Below, piece after piece: positions 35,789-45,360 of a stretch of DNA of 64,000 nucleotides. The DNA is taken from positions 1-64,000 of the forward strand of contig CABYYA010000001.1 of assembly GCA_902523125.1 (NCBI GenBank). The letters are read 5' to 3'. Within the stretch, counting starts at the first letter, position 1, and each line of letters opens with the position of its first letter. The DNA comes from an uncultured Pelagibacteraceae bacterium (lineage in GTDB: Bacteria; Pseudomonadota; Alphaproteobacteria; Pelagibacterales; Pelagibacteraceae). The notes under the pieces are model-generated. The model worked only from the letters and a program-made list of their open reading frames with translations, did no database searches and had not been told where the DNA came from. A program made the position numbers and the translations under genes.

Positions 35789-36156
35789 TGATACAAGTTC
35801 AAACTGAATTGCAAGTTGCAGATAACACTGGAGCGAAAAAGATAGAGTGTATCAAAGTTTTAGGTGGATCTAAAAGAAGATATGCCAGTATTGGTGATAC
35901 AATTGTTATTGCTGTTAAAGAAGCAATTCCAAAAGGTAAAGTTAAGAAAGGTTCAGTCCATAAAGCAGTTGTTGTAAGAGTAAAAAAAGGGATACACAGA
36001 GATGATGGATCAAAGGTAAAGTTCGATAATAATGCTGCAGTCTTAGTTGATGACAAAGGTGAGCCAGTTGGAACAAGAATTTTTGGTCCCGTTACCAGAG
36101 AATTAAGAACTAGAGGTCAAATGAAAATTATATCTCTAGCACCTGAGGTACTATAA
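35788..36156 (+). CDS. rplN: 50S ribosomal protein L14
   Basis: L14 (122 aa) lies at the subunit interface. [47 protein letters not shown] and FGPVTRELR are highly conserved and complete. Overlaps both neighbours by 1 bp, as at the start of the spc cluster. Confidence 0.98.
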   Translation: MIQVQTELQVADNTGAKKIECIKVLGGSKRRYASIGDTIVIAVKEAIPKGKVKKGSVHKAVVVRVKKGIHRDDGSKVKFDNNAAVLVDDKGEPVGTRIFGPVTRELRTRGQMKIISLAPEVL

Positions 36157-36404
36157 TGATTAAAAAAGGCTTAAAAGTGAAAATTTTAGCAGGTAAAGAT
36201 AAAGCTAAAGAAGGTGAAGTTATTGAAATTGATAGATCAAATAATAGAGCAAAAGTTAAAGACTTAAATATGATTAAAAAACACGTGAAAACAACAAAAG
36301 AAAAAAAAGGTGGTATATTTTCAAAAGAGAATTTTATCCACATCTCTAATCTCAAATTAGTGAATGAGCAAAAAAAAACAAAGAAAACAGAGGCTAAAAA
36401 ATAA
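36156..36404 (+). CDS. rplX: 50S ribosomal protein L24
   Basis: L24 (82 aa) initiates 50S assembly. The KOW motif [28 protein letters not shown] is present. The protein is shorter than the usual ~100 aa, ending in a lysine-rich tail after [13 protein letters not shown]. 1-bp overlaps on both sides. Confidence 0.95.
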   Translation: MIKKGLKVKILAGKDKAKEGEVIEIDRSNNRAKVKDLNMIKKHVKTTKEKKGGIFSKENFIHISNLKLVNEQKKTKKTEAKK

Positions 36405-36958
36405 TGACACCAAGACTAAAGGAACTTTATTTAAAAGAAATTCAATCTGCTTTAAAAACAGAATTTGGATTTAAAAACCTTAATATGGGTCCTAAAATTG
36501 AAAAAATTATTTTAAATATGGGCTTAGGTTTAGATGGCAATGACTCTAAGGTTTTAAAATCATGTGAAGATGATCTTGCCAAAATTGCAGGTCAAAAACC
36601 AGTCAAAACAAAATTCAAAAAATCTGTAGCAAATTTTAAAACTAGGAAAGGCTCTAACGCTGGGTTGAAAGTAACTTTAAGAAAAAATAAAATGTATGAA
36701 TTTCTTGATAGATTGGTGAATATAGCATTGCCAAGAATAAAAGATTTTAGAGGTCTATCCCCAAATGGGTTTGATAAATTTGGAAACTATACTTTTGGTG
36801 TTAAAGAGCACATTATATTTCCTGAAGTTAGCTTTGATAGATCCGATAAAGTAAGAGGATTGGATATTGTAATAGTGATATCATCTTTAAGTAAAGAGCA
36901 TAGTTTTGCACTTTTACAAAAGATGAACTTTCCATTTATAAAAAAAGGAGATAATTAG
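36404..36958 (+). CDS. rplE: 50S ribosomal protein L5
   Basis: L5 (184 aa) binds 5S rRNA in the central protuberance. It shows MGPKIEKIILNMGLG, AGQKPVKTKFKKSVANFKTRKG, LPRIKDFRGLSPNGFDKFGNYTFGVKE and the ending near KMNFPFIK. Complete. Confidence 0.97.
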   Translation: MTPRLKELYLKEIQSALKTEFGFKNLNMGPKIEKIILNMGLGLDGNDSKVLKSCEDDLAKIAGQKPVKTKFKKSVANFKTRKGSNAGLKVTLRKNKMYEFLDRLVNIALPRIKDFRGLSPNGFDKFGNYTFGVKEHIIFPEVSFDRSDKVRGLDIVIVISSLSKEHSFALLQKMNFPFIKKGDN

Positions 36959-36959
36959 T

Positions 36960-37265
36960 ATGGCTAAATTAAGTTCAATAAATAAGAATAATAGAAGAAT
37001 AAAACTTTCAGACAAATTTTTTAATAGAAGAGCTAAGTTAAAGAAAATTATTATGGATAAAAAATTACCTTTAGAAGAAAGATTCAAAGCACAACAAAAA
37101 CTTTCTAAACTACCAAGAAACTCTGCAAAAATCAGAGTAATGAATAGATGTCAAATAACAGGTAGACCACACGGTGTTTACAGAAAATTAAAAATTTCTA
37201 GAATTGCGCTAAGACAACTTGGTTTGCAAGGAAAGATACCAGGAATGGTAAAATCAAGTTGGTAA
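36960..37265 (+). CDS. rpsN: 30S ribosomal protein S14 (zinc-free form)
   Basis: S14 (101 aa) is in the 30S head. The C-terminal CQITGRPHGVYRKLKISRIALRQLGLQGKIPGMVKSSW is the family signature. It is the long form with no CxxC zinc pairs, as expected for most alphaproteobacteria. Confidence 0.97.
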   Translation: MAKLSSINKNNRRIKLSDKFFNRRAKLKKIIMDKKLPLEERFKAQQKLSKLPRNSAKIRVMNRCQITGRPHGVYRKLKISRIALRQLGLQGKIPGMVKSSW

Positions 37266-37277
37266 AAAGGAGTAATT

Positions 37278-37673
37278 ATGAGTTTAAGTGACCCAATTGG
37301 AGATATGATTGCTAGAGTAAAGAATGCTCAAGCTAGAAAACATAAAAAAGTGGAATTACCATCTTCTAAATTTAAAAGCAAAATAGCTGATATTCTTAAA
37401 AATGAGGGTTTTATCAAAGACTTTAAAATTTCTACCGAAGAGAAAAAAAATATTCTATCATTAGAGTTAAAATATCACTCAGGCAATCCAGTAATAAGCA
37501 ATTTTGAAAGAGTCTCAAAACCAGGTAGAAGAATTTTTTCAAGTGCAGATAGTTTGCCAAAAATAAATAATGGATTAGGAATTGCAATTTTGTCTACACC
37601 AAAAGGCGTGATGACAGATATAGATGCTAGAAAGCAAAAAGTTGGCGGTGAAATAGTTTGTAAGGTTTTTTAA
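37278..37673 (+). CDS. rpsH: 30S ribosomal protein S8
   Basis: S8 (131 aa) binds helix 21 of 16S rRNA and in E. coli represses the spc operon. DPIGDMIARVKNAQ, SKPGRRIFSS and GLGIAILSTPKGVMTD are present. Preceded by AAAAGGAG, a strong RBS, after a 12-bp gap from rpsN. Confidence 0.97.
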   Translation: MSLSDPIGDMIARVKNAQARKHKKVELPSSKFKSKIADILKNEGFIKDFKISTEEKKNILSLELKYHSGNPVISNFERVSKPGRRIFSSADSLPKINNGLGIAILSTPKGVMTDIDARKQKVGGEIVCKVF

Positions 37674-37674
37674 T

Positions 37675-38214
37675 ATGTCAAAAATAGGAAAAATAAACAT
37701 TGCGATACCAGAAAAAGTAAAAGTAGCTGTTGCTGGTAATATTCTTAACATAGAAGGCCCTCTTGGTAAAAGATCTTTAAACATAGATCTAGATATATTT
37801 AATCTTGATATTAAAGACGGCAAAGAGATATCCATAAAGCCTAAAAAGATTGATCAAAATACCAAAAGATTATGGGGCATGAACAGAAGCTTGATTAATA
37901 ACGCTGTTATCGGATCAGTAAAAGGATATGAGAAAATTTTAGAACTAGTGGGAGTAGGTTATAGAGCTTCAATTAAAGGTAATCAATTGAATCTACAATT
38001 AGGTTACAGCCATGATATAAATTTTGACATACCAGAGGGTATTAAGATTGCAGTTGAAAAACAAACAACATTAAAAATTTCAGGCTTCGATAAACAATTA
38101 GTTGGTTCAATCGCTTCAAAAATTAAGACACTTAGAAAAATTGAACCATATAAAGGAAAAGGTATTAGAGAAAAAGGTCAATATGTTTTTAAAAAAGAGG
38201 GTAAGAAAAAATAA
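37675..38214 (+). CDS. rplF: 50S ribosomal protein L6
   Basis: L6 (179 aa) has two repeated domains near the sarcin-ricin loop. [23 protein letters not shown] in the first and [22 protein letters not shown] with [15 protein letters not shown] in the second are diagnostic. Adjacent genes lie 1 bp away or overlap. Confidence 0.97.
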   Translation: MSKIGKINIAIPEKVKVAVAGNILNIEGPLGKRSLNIDLDIFNLDIKDGKEISIKPKKIDQNTKRLWGMNRSLINNAVIGSVKGYEKILELVGVGYRASIKGNQLNLQLGYSHDINFDIPEGIKIAVEKQTTLKISGFDKQLVGSIASKIKTLRKIEPYKGKGIREKGQYVFKKEGKKK

Positions 38215-38570
38215 TGAAATTGAGCACTAGTACTAGAAAAAAATTTAGAATTACAAATAAACTTAAAAAAGTTTCTAACCCAGGAAGGTTTAGACTAAGT
38301 ATTTTTAGATCCTCTAAAAATATCTCAGCTCAAATTATTGATGACTCGAAGAATATAACTTTATTATCAGCTTCATCAAGTGAGAAAGATATAAAAGAAA
38401 CTAAAACAAAAAATAAGTCAGAACTATCAAAAATTGTTGCAGAAAAATTAGCAAAAAAAGCTCAAGAGAAAAAAATTATCAAGATATATTTTGATAGAGG
38501 TATTTATAAATACCATGGAAGGATAAAAATTTTTGCCGAAACTTTAAGAAAAAATGGAATGGAATTTTAA
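38214..38570 (+). CDS. rplR: 50S ribosomal protein L18
   Basis: L18 (118 aa) helps mount 5S r[34 protein letters not shown] and the end [26 protein letters not shown] mark the family. It stops 1 bp before the chosen rpsE start. Confidence 0.96.
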   Translation: MKLSTSTRKKFRITNKLKKVSNPGRFRLSIFRSSKNISAQIIDDSKNITLLSASSSEKDIKETKTKNKSELSKIVAEKLAKKAQEKKIIKIYFDRGIYKYHGRIKIFAETLRKNGMEF

Positions 38571-38571
38571 A

Positions 38572-39087
38572 ATGGAAAATTTTAAAGAAAAAAAAACAGA
38601 CGATATTTTAGAAAAATTAGTTCATATAAATAGAATTACTAAAGTTGTCAAAGGTGGTAGACGTTTTGGTTTTTCTGCATTGGTTGTTGTTGGAAATCAA
38701 GCTGGGAAAATTGGTATAGCTCATGCTAAAGCAAAACAGGTTCCAGATGCAATTAAAAAAGCCAATGAAATTGCTAGAAGAAAACTTATTCATATCCCTT
38801 TAAGAGAAGGAAGAACTATTCATCATGATGTTAAGGCAAAAGATGGATCTGGTAAAATTGTTTTAAGATCTGCATCAAAAGGCACAGGAATAATTGCTGG
38901 TGGTCCTGTTCGAGCTGTGTGTGAAGTTTTAGGAGTTAAAGATATAGTAGCAAAATCTATGGGGACATCAAATGCACACAATGTAATAAGAGCAACAATT
39001 AAAGCATTAAAAAAACAAAACTCGCCTAAACAAATATCTTCAATAAGAAATAAAAAGATATCAGAAATAATTGAAAAAAGAGGATAA
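38572..39087 (+). CDS. rpsE: 30S ribosomal protein S5
   Basis: S5 (171 aa) acts in decoding fidelity. EKLVHINRITKVVKGGRRFGFSALVVVGN, the IPLREGRTIHHDV segment and LGVKDIVAKSMGTSNAHNVIRAT are present. The track frame begins six codons earlier inside rplR; the ATG at 38572 right after the rplR stop is preferred. Its stop overlaps the rplO start (TAATGA), leaving no room for rpmD. Confidence 0.96.
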   Translation: MENFKEKKTDDILEKLVHINRITKVVKGGRRFGFSALVVVGNQAGKIGIAHAKAKQVPDAIKKANEIARRKLIHIPLREGRTIHHDVKAKDGSGKIVLRSASKGTGIIAGGPVRAVCEVLGVKDIVAKSMGTSNAHNVIRATIKALKKQNSPKQISSIRNKKISEIIEKRG

Positions 39088-39539
39088 TGATAAAATTAAA
39101 TAACAGACCAAAACTTAATAAACCTAAAATTAGAGTTGGTAGGGGGATAGGTTCTGGAAAAGGTAAAACTTCAGGAAGAGGTGTGAAGGGTCAAAAGTCT
39201 AGATCGGGTGTTGCAATAAAAAGTTTTGAAGGTGGACAAATGCCTCTATATAGACGTTTACCTAAACGAGGATTTAATCCTATTCAAAAAGAAAATATAG
39301 CTATTTTAAACTTGGATAAAATACAATCTTTCATAAATAAGAAGGCAATTAATACTAACGATATATTAAATTCATCATCATTGAAAAAATTAAAACTTAT
39401 AAATAAAAAAACAAAAAAACTGAAAATTTTAGGCTCTGGTGAAATTAAAGATAAAATTAATATCGAAGCTGATTTAGCATCTAAATCTGCACTGGAAAAG
39501 CTTGAAAAAATTGGTGGATCTATACAACTTAAAAAATAA
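39087..39539 (+). CDS. rplO: 50S ribosomal protein L15
   Basis: L15 (150 aa) is a late-assembly protein. The Gly-rich start VGRGIGSGKGKTSGRGVKGQKSRSG and FEGGQMPLYRRLPKRGFNP are clear. It directly follows rpsE, whereas rpmD (L30) normally lies between them. Confidence 0.96.
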   Translation: MIKLNNRPKLNKPKIRVGRGIGSGKGKTSGRGVKGQKSRSGVAIKSFEGGQMPLYRRLPKRGFNPIQKENIAILNLDKIQSFINKKAINTNDILNSSSLKKLKLINKKTKKLKILGSGEIKDKINIEADLASKSALEKLEKIGGSIQLKK

Positions 39540-39551
39540 TATCTTAAGATA

Positions 39552-40832
39552 ATGAGCTCTTCATCTTCAAGTATTGATTTAAGAAACAGAATAATCTTTA
39601 CAATTGCTATATTAGCAGTTTACAGATTTGGTACGTTTGTTCCTTTACCTGGTATTGATCCAGAACAATTAAAAGTTTTGATGGAAGGTAATCAAAAAGG
39701 TTTACTTGGGATGTTTAACGTATTTGCTGGAGGCGCTGTAAGTAGAATGGCTATCTTCGCGTTAGGAATAATGCCATATATTTCATCTTCAATCATTGTA
39801 CAATTACTAACTGGTGTATCTGATTATTTTAAAAACCTTAAAGCACAGGGGGAAACAGGAAGAGCGAAGATCACACAAATTACAAGATATGGCACAGTTT
39901 TATTGGCCACTGTTCAAGGTTACGGTCTCTCTGTTGGTTTGGAGTCTTCAGCTAATTTAGTTATTAATCCAGGAATGTTTTTTAAAATATCTACAGTTAC
40001 GACCATTGTAGCTGGTACGATTTTCTTAATGTGGTTAGGTGAACAGATTACACAACGGGGAATAGGAAATGGTATATCATTAATTATTTTTGCTGGAATT
40101 GTTGCAGAAATTCCAAGAGCTTTAGTGACAACATTTGAATTAGGGAGAACTGGAGCAATTTCAACTTTGATGATAATTGCGATTTTTATTTTGTTGATTT
40201 TAACTATTTTATTTATTGTTTTTATGGAAAGAGCTTTAAGAAAAATTTTAATAAATTATCCTAAAAGACAAATGGGTAACAAAATGTATGGAGGAGAGTC
40301 ATCTCATTTACCATTAAAAATTAATCAAGCTGGAGTTATACCAGCTATTTTTGCATCAGCCTTACTATTATTGCCAGTAACTTTTTCAAATTTTGATGTT
40401 TCTGATAGTGAAACTTTTTTAAATTTGAGTTCGTATTTTACGCAAGGGCAACCTCTTTATATGTTACTTTATGCATCAGGAATAATCTTTTTCACCTTTT
40501 TTTATACTTCAATTACTTTTAATCCAACAGAGACAGCTGATAATTTAAGAAAATATGGTGGTTTTGTTCCAGGTATAAGACCAGGTGAAAGTACAGCTCT
40601 TTATATTGAAAATATTTTAACAAAATTAACTACTATTGGTGCTTTATACCTTACTTTAGTTTGTTTAATGCCAGAGTTTTTGATTGCTAATTATCCAATA
40701 CCATTTTATTTAGGTGGAACGTCAATATTAATTGTTGTAGTTGTTGCTATTGATACAGTAACGCAAATCCAAACTCGACTTATGAGCTCTCAATATGAGC
40801 AGTTAATAAAAAAAACCAAATTTGGCAGGTAA
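39552..40832 (+). CDS. secY: preprotein translocase subunit SecY
   Basis: SecY (426 aa) is the ten-span channel of the Sec translocon. FGTFVPLPGIDPEQL, the plug-region GGAVSRMAIFALGIMPYISSSII, GIGNGISLIIFAGI and KYGGFVPGIRPGEST are typical. Ends ...KKTKFGR. It works with SecE (16670) and follows the ribosomal genes as in the standard spc cluster. Confidence 0.98.
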   Translation: MSSSSSSIDLRNRIIFTIAILAVYRFGTFVPLPGIDPEQLKVLMEGNQKGLLGMFNVFAGGAVSRMAIFALGIMPYISSSIIVQLLTGVSDYFKNLKAQGETGRAKITQITRYGTVLLATVQGYGLSVGLESSANLVINPGMFFKISTVTTIVAGTIFLMWLGEQITQRGIGNGISLIIFAGIVAEIPRALVTTFELGRTGAISTLMIIAIFILLILTILFIVFMERALRKILINYPKRQMGNKMYGGESSHLPLKINQAGVIPAIFASALLLLPVTFSNFDVSDSETFLNLSSYFTQGQPLYMLLYASGIIFFTFFYTSITFNPTETADNLRKYGGFVPGIRPGESTALYIENILTKLTTIGALYLTLVCLMPEFLIANYPIPFYLGGTSILIVVVVAIDTVTQIQTRLMSSQYEQLIKKTKFGR

Positions 40833-40841
40833 ATAAAAAAA

Positions 40842-41405
40842 GTGAATGTAATTTTGTTTGGACCACCAGGTGCTGGCAAAGGCACACAAGCTAAATACTT
40901 AGTTAAAAAATTAAACAGTTTTCAAATTTCCACAGGTGATATGTTAAGAGATGAAATTCAAAAAAACTCTGAAATAGGAAAAAAGATAGTTGAAGATATG
41001 AGCGATGGTAGATTTGTTAGTGATGAAATAGTTAATTCTTTAATTGAAAAATTAATTTTTGATCCTGGTAAAAAAAATAAATTAATTTTTGATGGATACC
41101 CAAGATCACTAACTCAAGCAATAAATCTAGAAAAATTATTAGGGAAAACAAATCAAAAAATTGATTTTGTATTCTTTCTAAATGTAAATAAGGAAACAAT
41201 AATCAAAAGAATTGAACAAAGAAAAACTATAGAAAATAGATCTGATGATGATCTTAATACCATTGTGAAAAGATATGATAAATATATGAAAACTACCAAA
41301 CCTGTTTTGGACTTCTATTCTAAAAATTCCAATTTTTATGAATTAGATGGAAATTCTAAAATTAAGGAAATAACAGCTAAAATCAATAGTTTTCTCAATC
41401 TTTAA
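40842..41405 (+). CDS. adk: adenylate kinase (short-LID form)
   Basis: Adenylate kinase (187 aa, GTG start) interconverts AMP + ATP and 2 ADP. P-loop GPPGAGKGTQAK near residue 7, NMP-binding STGDMLRDE and FDGYPRSLTQA are intact. The LID region is the short form (RIEQRKTIENRSDDD) without the zinc-type insertion, hence the length. Preceded by secY after 9 bp. Confidence 0.96.
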   Translation: MNVILFGPPGAGKGTQAKYLVKKLNSFQISTGDMLRDEIQKNSEIGKKIVEDMSDGRFVSDEIVNSLIEKLIFDPGKKNKLIFDGYPRSLTQAINLEKLLGKTNQKIDFVFFLNVNKETIIKRIEQRKTIENRSDDDLNTIVKRYDKYMKTTKPVLDFYSKNSNFYELDGNSKIKEITAKINSFLNL

Positions 41406-41409
41406 CCCG

Positions 41410-41437
41410 TTGACTTTAAAAGATCATCTTATATAAA
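41410..41437 (+). promoter_or_regulatory. candidate promoter for rpsM-rpsK-rpoA-rplQ
   Basis: TTGACT (41410-41415) and TATAAA (41432-41437) are 16 bp apart in the 56-bp gap after adk, 24 bp before the rpsM start. It would allow the alpha operon to be transcribed independently of the upstream cluster. Confidence 0.5.
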
Positions 41438-41461
41438 AGGCTGAAAATTATCACTAAATAT

Positions 41462-41845
41462 ATGGCTCGTATTGCAGGTATAAATATTCCACAGAACAAA
41501 CTTGTTCACGTAGGGCTTACCTATATTTACGGTATTGGAGATAAATTTTCTTCACAAATTTGTTCATCATTGAAAATTCCAAAAGAAAAAAGAGTGAATC
41601 AATTGACCGATGATGAGATCCTGAAAATAAGAGAATACATTGATCAAAATTTTAAAGTTGAGGGAGATTTGAGAAGAGATTATTCATTAAGTATTAAAAG
41701 ATTAATAGATTTAGCTTGCTACAGAGGATCTAGACACAGAAAAAAATTACCAGTTAGAGGTCAAAGAACTAGATGTAATGCAAGAACAAGAAAAGGTAAG
41801 GCAATCGCAATTGCTGGTAAAAAATTAACACCATTAAAAAAATAA
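41462..41845 (+). CDS. rpsM: 30S ribosomal protein S13
   Basis: S13 (127 aa) bridges the subunits and contacts P-site t[27 protein letters not shown] and [25 protein letters not shown] are near-universal. rpmJ is not present before it, as is common in alphaproteobacteria. Confidence 0.98.
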   Translation: MARIAGINIPQNKLVHVGLTYIYGIGDKFSSQICSSLKIPKEKRVNQLTDDEILKIREYIDQNFKVEGDLRRDYSLSIKRLIDLACYRGSRHRKKLPVRGQRTRCNARTRKGKAIAIAGKKLTPLKK

Positions 41846-41847
41846 AC

Positions 41848-42297
41848 ATGGCTAAAGTTGAAAAGGTTGATAAAAAAGACCAAAAAAGTGAAAAGACTGT
41901 AAGTAAAGTAAAAAAAAGTTCTTACTCAAAAAAGAAAAAAGTTAAAAAAAATATTTTGAATGGTATTGCTTATGTTCAGTCAACTTTCAATAATACTATT
42001 ATCTCCATCGCAGATACAAATGGAAATATTATTTCATGGGCTTCAGCGGGCCAAAAAGGTTTTAAGGGTTCTAGAAAATCTACACCATATGCTGCACAGA
42101 TAGCAGCTGATGCAGCTGCATCGAAAGCATTAGAATTTGGTATGAAAACATTATCTGTTGAAGTTAAGGGACCAGGTTCAGGAAGAGAAACAGCTTTAAG
42201 AGCTTTACAAGCAAGAGGATTTAAAATTTTATCAATTAAAGATACAACACCGATGCCACACAATGGTACTAGGCCACCAAAAAAAAGGAGAGTTTAA
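41848..42297 (+). CDS. rpsK: 30S ribosomal protein S11 with basic N-terminal extension
   Basis: S11 (149 aa) forms part of the platform. The core [44 protein letters not shown] and [15 protein letters not shown] is complete. About 20 extra lysine/serine-rich residues precede it compared with E. coli (129 aa). 1-bp overlap with rpoA. Confidence 0.97.
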   Translation: MAKVEKVDKKDQKSEKTVSKVKKSSYSKKKKVKKNILNGIAYVQSTFNNTIISIADTNGNIISWASAGQKGFKGSRKSTPYAAQIAADAAASKALEFGMKTLSVEVKGPGSGRETALRALQARGFKILSIKDTTPMPHNGTRPPKKRRV

Positions 42298-43325
42298 TGG
42301 AAACTGAAAATGTAAATATAAAAAATTGGAAATCACTAATTAAACCATCAAAAATTGATGTGCAAATGAGCGATGATTTATCTAAAGCAAAGATAGTAGC
42401 TGAGCCTCTAGAAAAAGGTTATGGTTTAACTTTGGGTAATTCATTAAGAAGAATTTTATTATCTTCGATAAGAGGCGCAGCAGTTACATCCATACAAATA
42501 GATGGTGTGTTACACGAGTTTACTTCTATCAAAGGTGTTAGAGAAGATGTAACCGATATAGTTTTAAATGTAAAATCTTTGGCACTAAAGTCATCTTCTG
42601 AGGGAACTAAAAAACTTATTTTAGATGCAAAAGGTCCTGGTGAAATTAAAGCTTCAGATATTACTCCTGTAGCTGATGTTGAAATTTTAAATCCTGAATT
42701 AGTAATTTGTAATCTAGATGAAAATACAAGCTTTCATATGGAAATGAATGTTAATACTGGAAAGGGTTATGTTCCAGCAGAACTAAATAAACCTGAGGAA
42801 CCACCCTTAGGATTGATTGCTATAGACTCTTTATATAGTCCTGTTAAAAAAGTTTCTTATTCTGTAAGCACTGCAAGAGAAGGTAAAGCTCTAGATTATG
42901 ATAAACTTACAATGGAAGTTGAAACAGATGGTTCAATCTCAGCAGAGGATGCGGTTGCTTATTCTGCAAGAATTTTTCAAGATCAACTTAAAATGTTTAT
43001 TAATTTTGATGAGCCAGTAGAGGCACCAGTTAAAGAAGTTTCAACAGAACCAGAATTTAATAAAAATCTGTTAAGAAAGGTTGATGAATTGGAATTATCT
43101 GTGCGTTCAATGAATTGTTTGAAAAATGATAATATAATTTATATTGGTGATCTTGTGCAAAAGTCTGAAGGGGAAATGCTTAGAACACCAAATTTTGGAA
43201 GAAAATCACTCAATGAAATTAAAGAAGTTTTAACAGGAATGTCATTATATTTGGGTATGGAGATACCAAATTGGCCACCAGACAACATTGCTGAAATGTC
43301 TAAAAAGCTTGAGGAAGCAATCTAA
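42297..43325 (+). CDS. rpoA: DNA-directed RNA polymerase subunit alpha
   Basis: RpoA (342 aa) nucleates polymerase assembly. The N-terminal domain shows [29 protein letters not shown]. The C-terminal DNA- and activator-binding domain shows [27 protein letters not shown] and [15 protein letters not shown] full-length linker joins them. Confidence 0.98.
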   Translation: METENVNIKNWKSLIKPSKIDVQMSDDLSKAKIVAEPLEKGYGLTLGNSLRRILLSSIRGAAVTSIQIDGVLHEFTSIKGVREDVTDIVLNVKSLALKSSSEGTKKLILDAKGPGEIKASDITPVADVEILNPELVICNLDENTSFHMEMNVNTGKGYVPAELNKPEEPPLGLIAIDSLYSPVKKVSYSVSTAREGKALDYDKLTMEVETDGSISAEDAVAYSARIFQDQLKMFINFDEPVEAPVKEVSTEPEFNKNLLRKVDELELSVRSMNCLKNDNIIYIGDLVQKSEGEMLRTPNFGRKSLNEIKEVLTGMSLYLGMEIPNWPPDNIAEMSKKLEEAI

Positions 43326-43775
43326 ATGAGACATGGATTTGCTAATAAGAAACTTAATAGAACATCTGAGCACAGAAAAGCATTGTTAAAAAACATGCTT
43401 AATTCTCTAATTAAATATGAGCAAATTAAAACAACATTACCAAAGGCAAAGTTTTTAAAGCCTCAGGCTGATAAGATTATTACATTAGGTAAGAGAGATA
43501 CTCTTCACAACACAAAAGCTTTAGTTTCACAGTTACAAGATATTAAATCTGCAAACAAAGTTAGAAAAACATTATCAAAAAGATACGAGAAAAGATCAGG
43601 TGGTTATACAAGAATAATTAAAGCAGGCTATAGATATGGTGATAATGCACCGATGGCAATTATTGAATTTGTTGACAGAGATGTTGAAGCAAAAAAAGTT
43701 GATAAAAAGAACAAGTCCGTTTCAAAAGAGCCTGAAAAAAAAGAAGATAAGAAACCAGTTACTGCATCAAAATAA
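43326..43775 (+). CDS. rplQ: 50S ribosomal protein L17
   Basis: L17 (149 aa) is near the tunnel exit. [42 protein letters not shown] and [26 protein letters not shown] are conserved. A lysine/glutamate-rich tail of about 25 residues follows. It starts directly after the rpoA stop. Confidence 0.97.
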   Translation: MRHGFANKKLNRTSEHRKALLKNMLNSLIKYEQIKTTLPKAKFLKPQADKIITLGKRDTLHNTKALVSQLQDIKSANKVRKTLSKRYEKRSGGYTRIIKAGYRYGDNAPMAIIEFVDRDVEAKKVDKKNKSVSKEPEKKEDKKPVTASK

Positions 43776-43784
43776 TATTTTTTT

Positions 43785-44702
43785 ATGTTAAAAAGTTACA
43801 TCGTTGACTCAACGTGTAATAATATGCGCGTAGATAGATGGATACGGAATACAATAGGGAGAATTCCTCAAGGACTAATTGAAAAATCTCTAAGATCAGG
43901 CAAAATCAAGGTTAATAAAAAAAAAATAAAAAGTTCTCATAAGATAAAATCTAATGACAAAATTGATTTTTATGATTTTAAATTTGAAGAAAGAATTCTA
44001 CAAAAAAAAATAAGTTTTAATCCCTCTGATCAAATAATCAAAGCAAATGAGGATTTAATAATAGATAACAATGAAAATTTTATCGTTTTAAACAAAAGTG
44101 CTGGTATTTCTGTTCAGGGAGGAACAAAATCAAAAAAAAACTTAATTGATATATTTAAAAAAAGTGAAATTTTTTCAAACTCAAAACCTTTTTCTGTCCA
44201 TAGATTAGACAAAGATACATCAGGTGTATTTTTAATGGCTAAAAACAGAGAAACAGCACAATTATTAACATCATTATTTAGATTAAGAAAAGTTCATAAA
44301 ACTTATCTAGCTATATGTCATGGTGAGCTTGAAAAAAATTCAGGAGAATGGAATGATGATTTAGCACGTTATGATAACGGAAAAAAAATTATTGAAAAAG
44401 CAAAAACAATTTACAAAGTTATTGATAAAAATTCGAATTCTAGTCTTGTTGAGATGAAACCTATTACTGGTAGGAAACATCAATTAAGAAAACAACTTTT
44501 TAATATTGGTCACTCAATTTATGGGGATAATAAATATAAATCTTTCACCAGAACAATTGGTATTAACAAAGAATTAATGCTTCATGCTTACGAAATAAGA
44601 TTCATGATCAAAAACAAAAAATATACTTATAAAGCTTTACTACCTGATTATTTTAAAAAATTATTAAAAATTAAAAGACTTACTTATTCAAATTTGAAAT
44701 AA
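43785..44702 (+). CDS. 23S rRNA pseudouridine synthase, RluC/RluD family
   Basis: The protein (305 aa) has an N-terminal S4 RNA-binding domain ([31 protein letters not shown]) and a catalytic domain with the nucleophilic Asp in [15 protein letters not shown] near residue 145, then [20 protein letters not shown]. These enzymes convert specific 23S rRNA uridines to pseudouridine; the S4 domain plus sequence favours RluC. It follows rplQ after 9 bp and converges with lipB, overlapping its 3' end by 23 bp. Confidence 0.88.
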   Translation: MLKSYIVDSTCNNMRVDRWIRNTIGRIPQGLIEKSLRSGKIKVNKKKIKSSHKIKSNDKIDFYDFKFEERILQKKISFNPSDQIIKANEDLIIDNNENFIVLNKSAGISVQGGTKSKKNLIDIFKKSEIFSNSKPFSVHRLDKDTSGVFLMAKNRETAQLLTSLFRLRKVHKTYLAICHGELEKNSGEWNDDLARYDNGKKIIEKAKTIYKVIDKNSNSSLVEMKPITGRKHQLRKQLFNIGHSIYGDNKYKSFTRTIGINKELMLHAYEIRFMIKNKKYTYKALLPDYFKKLLKIKRLTYSNLK

Positions 44703-45300
44703 ATATTTCAACTAGTTTTTTGTTTAATTCTTTATAATCTTGATCTTTGATTTGTTTTAGATTTGTGACTCCTTTATCTTTAATACCACAAGGAATTATT
44801 GCTCTATATTTATCTAAATTGTTATTAATGTTAATTGAAAATCCATGATAAGCTATCCATTTACTAATTCTTACTCCAATCGCAGCTACCTTTTTTGTTT
44901 GTTCGTTATCTTTGTACCATATTCCAATATTTTTTTTATCTGAAAAAGTTTTAATATTAAAAAATTGTAACGTATCTATTATTGTTTTTTCTATAATCGT
45001 AATAAAGTTTCTTATATCTTTTTTTCTTTTTTTTAGGTCAATTACAAAATAACAAATTAGTTGACCAGGTCCATGATAAGTAATTTTACCCCCTCTATTC
45101 GTCTTTAAAATTTTAATTGATTTATCTAAAATGTCGCTTTCATTATAGCCTGTCCCAGCTGTATAAATGTCTGGATGTTCTAAAGTCCAAATTAATTCAT
45201 TTGATTTATTTTGATCCACATTTAACAATCTTTCTTCCATCATTTTTTTAGCGTCCTCATAAATGACTGGTTTTTCAGACTTTTTAATTTCTATGCTCAT
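44680..45300 (-). CDS. lipB: lipoyl(octanoyl) transferase
   Basis: LipB (206 aa) transfers octanoate from acyl carrier protein to lipoyl domains of 2-oxoacid dehydrogenases and the glycine cleavage system. [21 protein letters not shown] near residue 70 is the signature, the catalytic lysine region is [20 protein letters not shown], and the catalytic Cys is in [15 protein letters not shown]. It runs antiparallel to the pseudouridine synthase, with a 3' overlap. Confidence 0.94.
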   Translation of the reverse strand: MSIEIKKSEKPVIYEDAKKMMEERLLNVDQNKSNELIWTLEHPDIYTAGTGYNESDILDKSIKILKTNRGGKITYHGPGQLICYFVIDLKKRKKDIRNFITIIEKTIIDTLQFFNIKTFSDKKNIGIWYKDNEQTKKVAAIGVRISKWIAYHGFSININNNLDKYRAIIPCGIKDKGVTNLKQIKDQDYKELNKKLVEIFISNLNK

Positions 45301-45360
45301 TTAAAAATTGTAATCTTTTGATTATGTATTAAAAGATCGACCTAAATAATAGAAAAATTT

